Assembly (NCBI RefSeq): GCF_037893015.1
Contig: NC_133660.1
Location: 282,907,067 to 282,971,066, forward strand
Length of the DNA stretch: 64,000 bases
Source: Macrotis lagotis
Taxonomy: Eukaryota > Chordata > Mammalia > Peramelemorphia > Peramelidae
Direction of reading: 5' to 3'
Under the pieces are notes generated by a model. It searched no databases. It had not been told where the DNA came from and saw only the letters and a list, made by a program, of their open reading frames with translations. Positions 62,531-64,000 of this stretch are shown here, piece by piece. How positions within the stretch are numbered: the first letter of the stretch is position 1; every line of letters begins with the position of its first letter. Both the position numbers and the translations under genes were made by a program.

Positions 62531-64000
62531 ATCCAGGGTGGCTTCTAGGTCTTGGGTCATCAAGTTGTGGAGGGAGGATAGTCACTGATGGTCCATAGGG
62601 AGGATTTCCTAGGATGATACATTCAGCTTTACTAAGTTTATCACTCATAGTGGAGGCCATTCGCTTCCTTAGAGAGGGGTCACAAGGACCATGACTTTTA
62701 AAGGGAGGGAGGCAGAGTCTTGCTTAGAAGCATGTGATTGATTTTTTGTTTCTGATGTTAAAAGACAAAGACACCCCGAGAAGTGGCCAGGGGCTTGGCC
62801 AGTCATGGAGCCTGGGACCTTCCAGGAGCGTTACTCTGGAGAAGAGTCTTGAGTGGAGAAATCCCACCCACCCTCCTACAAGCTTTTCGGAACATCTGCC
62901 CCTGGAGCCAAGGGTGCTGAGAGCTCATATATCTGCCTAAAACCTTCCTGGTTTAGCTGCCCTCCAGGAGCTCCCAGTCTGAGGGAAAGACACCATGGAA
63001 ACAGCTGCCATGCACATCCAAGATCTACAGAACTTGCGGACCATCATCTCCCAGGGAAGTCACATGGTGTGGGGTGTCCCCAGGGAGACGAGGAAAGGCC
63101 TCCTGCAGAAGATGGGCCGTGCTGATTGGTGGCTCCAGCCAGCCAGGACTGGGAGGAGGATGCTGAAGGTCCCACGACTGAAGTCAACGTGCTGCCTGAC
63201 AAGAATGGGAGCCAGCTGACCTTAGAGGAAATGGCCTGTGTGAGTCATGCTGAGGCCTCTTTGATTTCAGAGAGGAAGCCTCTGCACCCCAGAGCTCACT
63301 GTCAGATGTGAGGAGTCCCTCAGAAGTTTACGAGCTTGTTAAAGCAGACTTTATAGGAATCGGGCAGAATGACTGGAGCCACGCCTCCAGGGCTCTCCCC
63401 ACAGCAAAGCCCTGAGCTGTCAGGGGACAGGCCAGCCCCAGCGTCCCAGTTATTTACAGAGTTTGGGGGCAGAGCACAGGCTCTGGCCCAGCCTGTTGAG
63501 CATCCTGGGGTGCAGCAAAGGGTGTGGCCAGGTGGGGTAATTCCTCGGGCAGAGCCAGGCTTTGCCCTCAGGGCCCCGAGCTTCCAGACGCCTGGCGTCA
63601 GCCGGAAGGAAGGATGGCGGCACCCTAGGCCTGGCATCAGCACACCAGGCTCCTACTGTTTTTCACACTGGTCTATCCGGGATTGTGAAGTCATTGACTC
63701 CACCTTTCTTGTCCTAAGTCTTTGGCCTGGTAAATAGAGATGGGTGGGTGCCCTTTCTCTCCTTGGATGTTGAGGGGATAAAATGCTCTGCCTGGCCCTG
63801 CTGGGCTTCTGATCCATTCAATCTTTGGTTCTGATGCAAGGGGCAAGGGGGGCAAGGGGCAATGATGGTGCCCTGGTCTGTACCCCAGTCCGGGAGGAAA
63901 GAAGGGAGCTCAAGTCTTCACAGAAACCCTTAAACATCTTGAGAACAACCTTGCACAGTGGTCTTTGTAATCCCTGGTCACAGAAGCTCATAGTAGCTCA
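62531..64000. other. Intergenic, no gene recognised
   Basis: An ATG in good context (ACACCATGG) at 62995 opens a 74-codon frame beginning METAAMHIQDLQNL, but no homology was recognised and no splice-supported exon is evident. The rest is GC-moderate unique sequence. Confidence 0.4.

Noticed and set aside
62995-63219. ATG in good context opening METAAMHIQDLQNLRTII
   Set aside because: 74 codons, no homology recognised, no flanking exon structure. Kept only as a note.

Overview
The window looks like nuclear DNA of a marsupial. Four intron-containing genes have vertebrate splice sites and near-human protein sequences. The non-coding DNA is dominated by tRNA-derived SINEs of the marsupial type (start GGGGCAGCTAGGTGGCRCAG, end in CACTTAACCCCATTGCCTTGCAAAAA), RTE-linked SINEs, L1 pieces and a half-LINE. 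An Australian marsupial, perhaps a dasyurid, is possible, but that is a weak guess. No virus-like element was recognised.

Gene-rich part (1-31 kb). The order matches human 11q13: EFEMP2 (+), MUS81 (-), CFL1 (+), SNX32 (-). EFEMP2/MUS81 and CFL1/SNX32 are tail to tail. MUS81/CFL1 are head to head over a CpG island that holds three perfect CArG boxes, a CTCF-like site and two copies of an ACTCCATTTCCCG motif. I rebuilt all four coding sequences exon by exon. Each sums to a multiple of three: EFEMP2 447 aa, MUS81 551 aa, CFL1 166 aa, SNX32 403 aa. SNX32 starts at a second divergent CpG island. On the other side of that island lies an unrecognised, apparently intronless open frame (29692-31155, +) with an acidic, proline/glutamate-rich repeat domain and no in-frame ATG near its start. 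This is the best candidate for something undescribed.

Two unusual tandem arrays sit in the genes. A ~28-bp minisatellite of about 20 copies fills most of MUS81 intron 2, and each unit resembles a 3' splice site on the MUS81 strand. A 1.75-kb TCCA-rich array in SNX32 intron 1 begins a few bases from the exon 1 donor and carries a 504-bp internal duplication.

Gene-poor part (31-64 kb). No host gene was identified. It is a stack of repeats. An old RTE-like LINE (about 37.0-45.2 kb, -) is split by a half-LINE (HAL1-like, 15-bp target duplications) and by a 5'-truncated L1. There are CR1/L2-clade LINE fossils at 45.6-47.7 and 50.5-55.9 kb, plus many SINEs with recognisable target duplications, including one SINE inserted in reverse inside another (60.9-61.3 kb). 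The next gene in human (OVOL1) is not visible here and would be expected beyond the window.

The proteins work separately: elastic-fibre assembly (EFEMP2), DNA junction cleavage (MUS81), actin filament turnover (CFL1) and endosomal sorting (SNX32).
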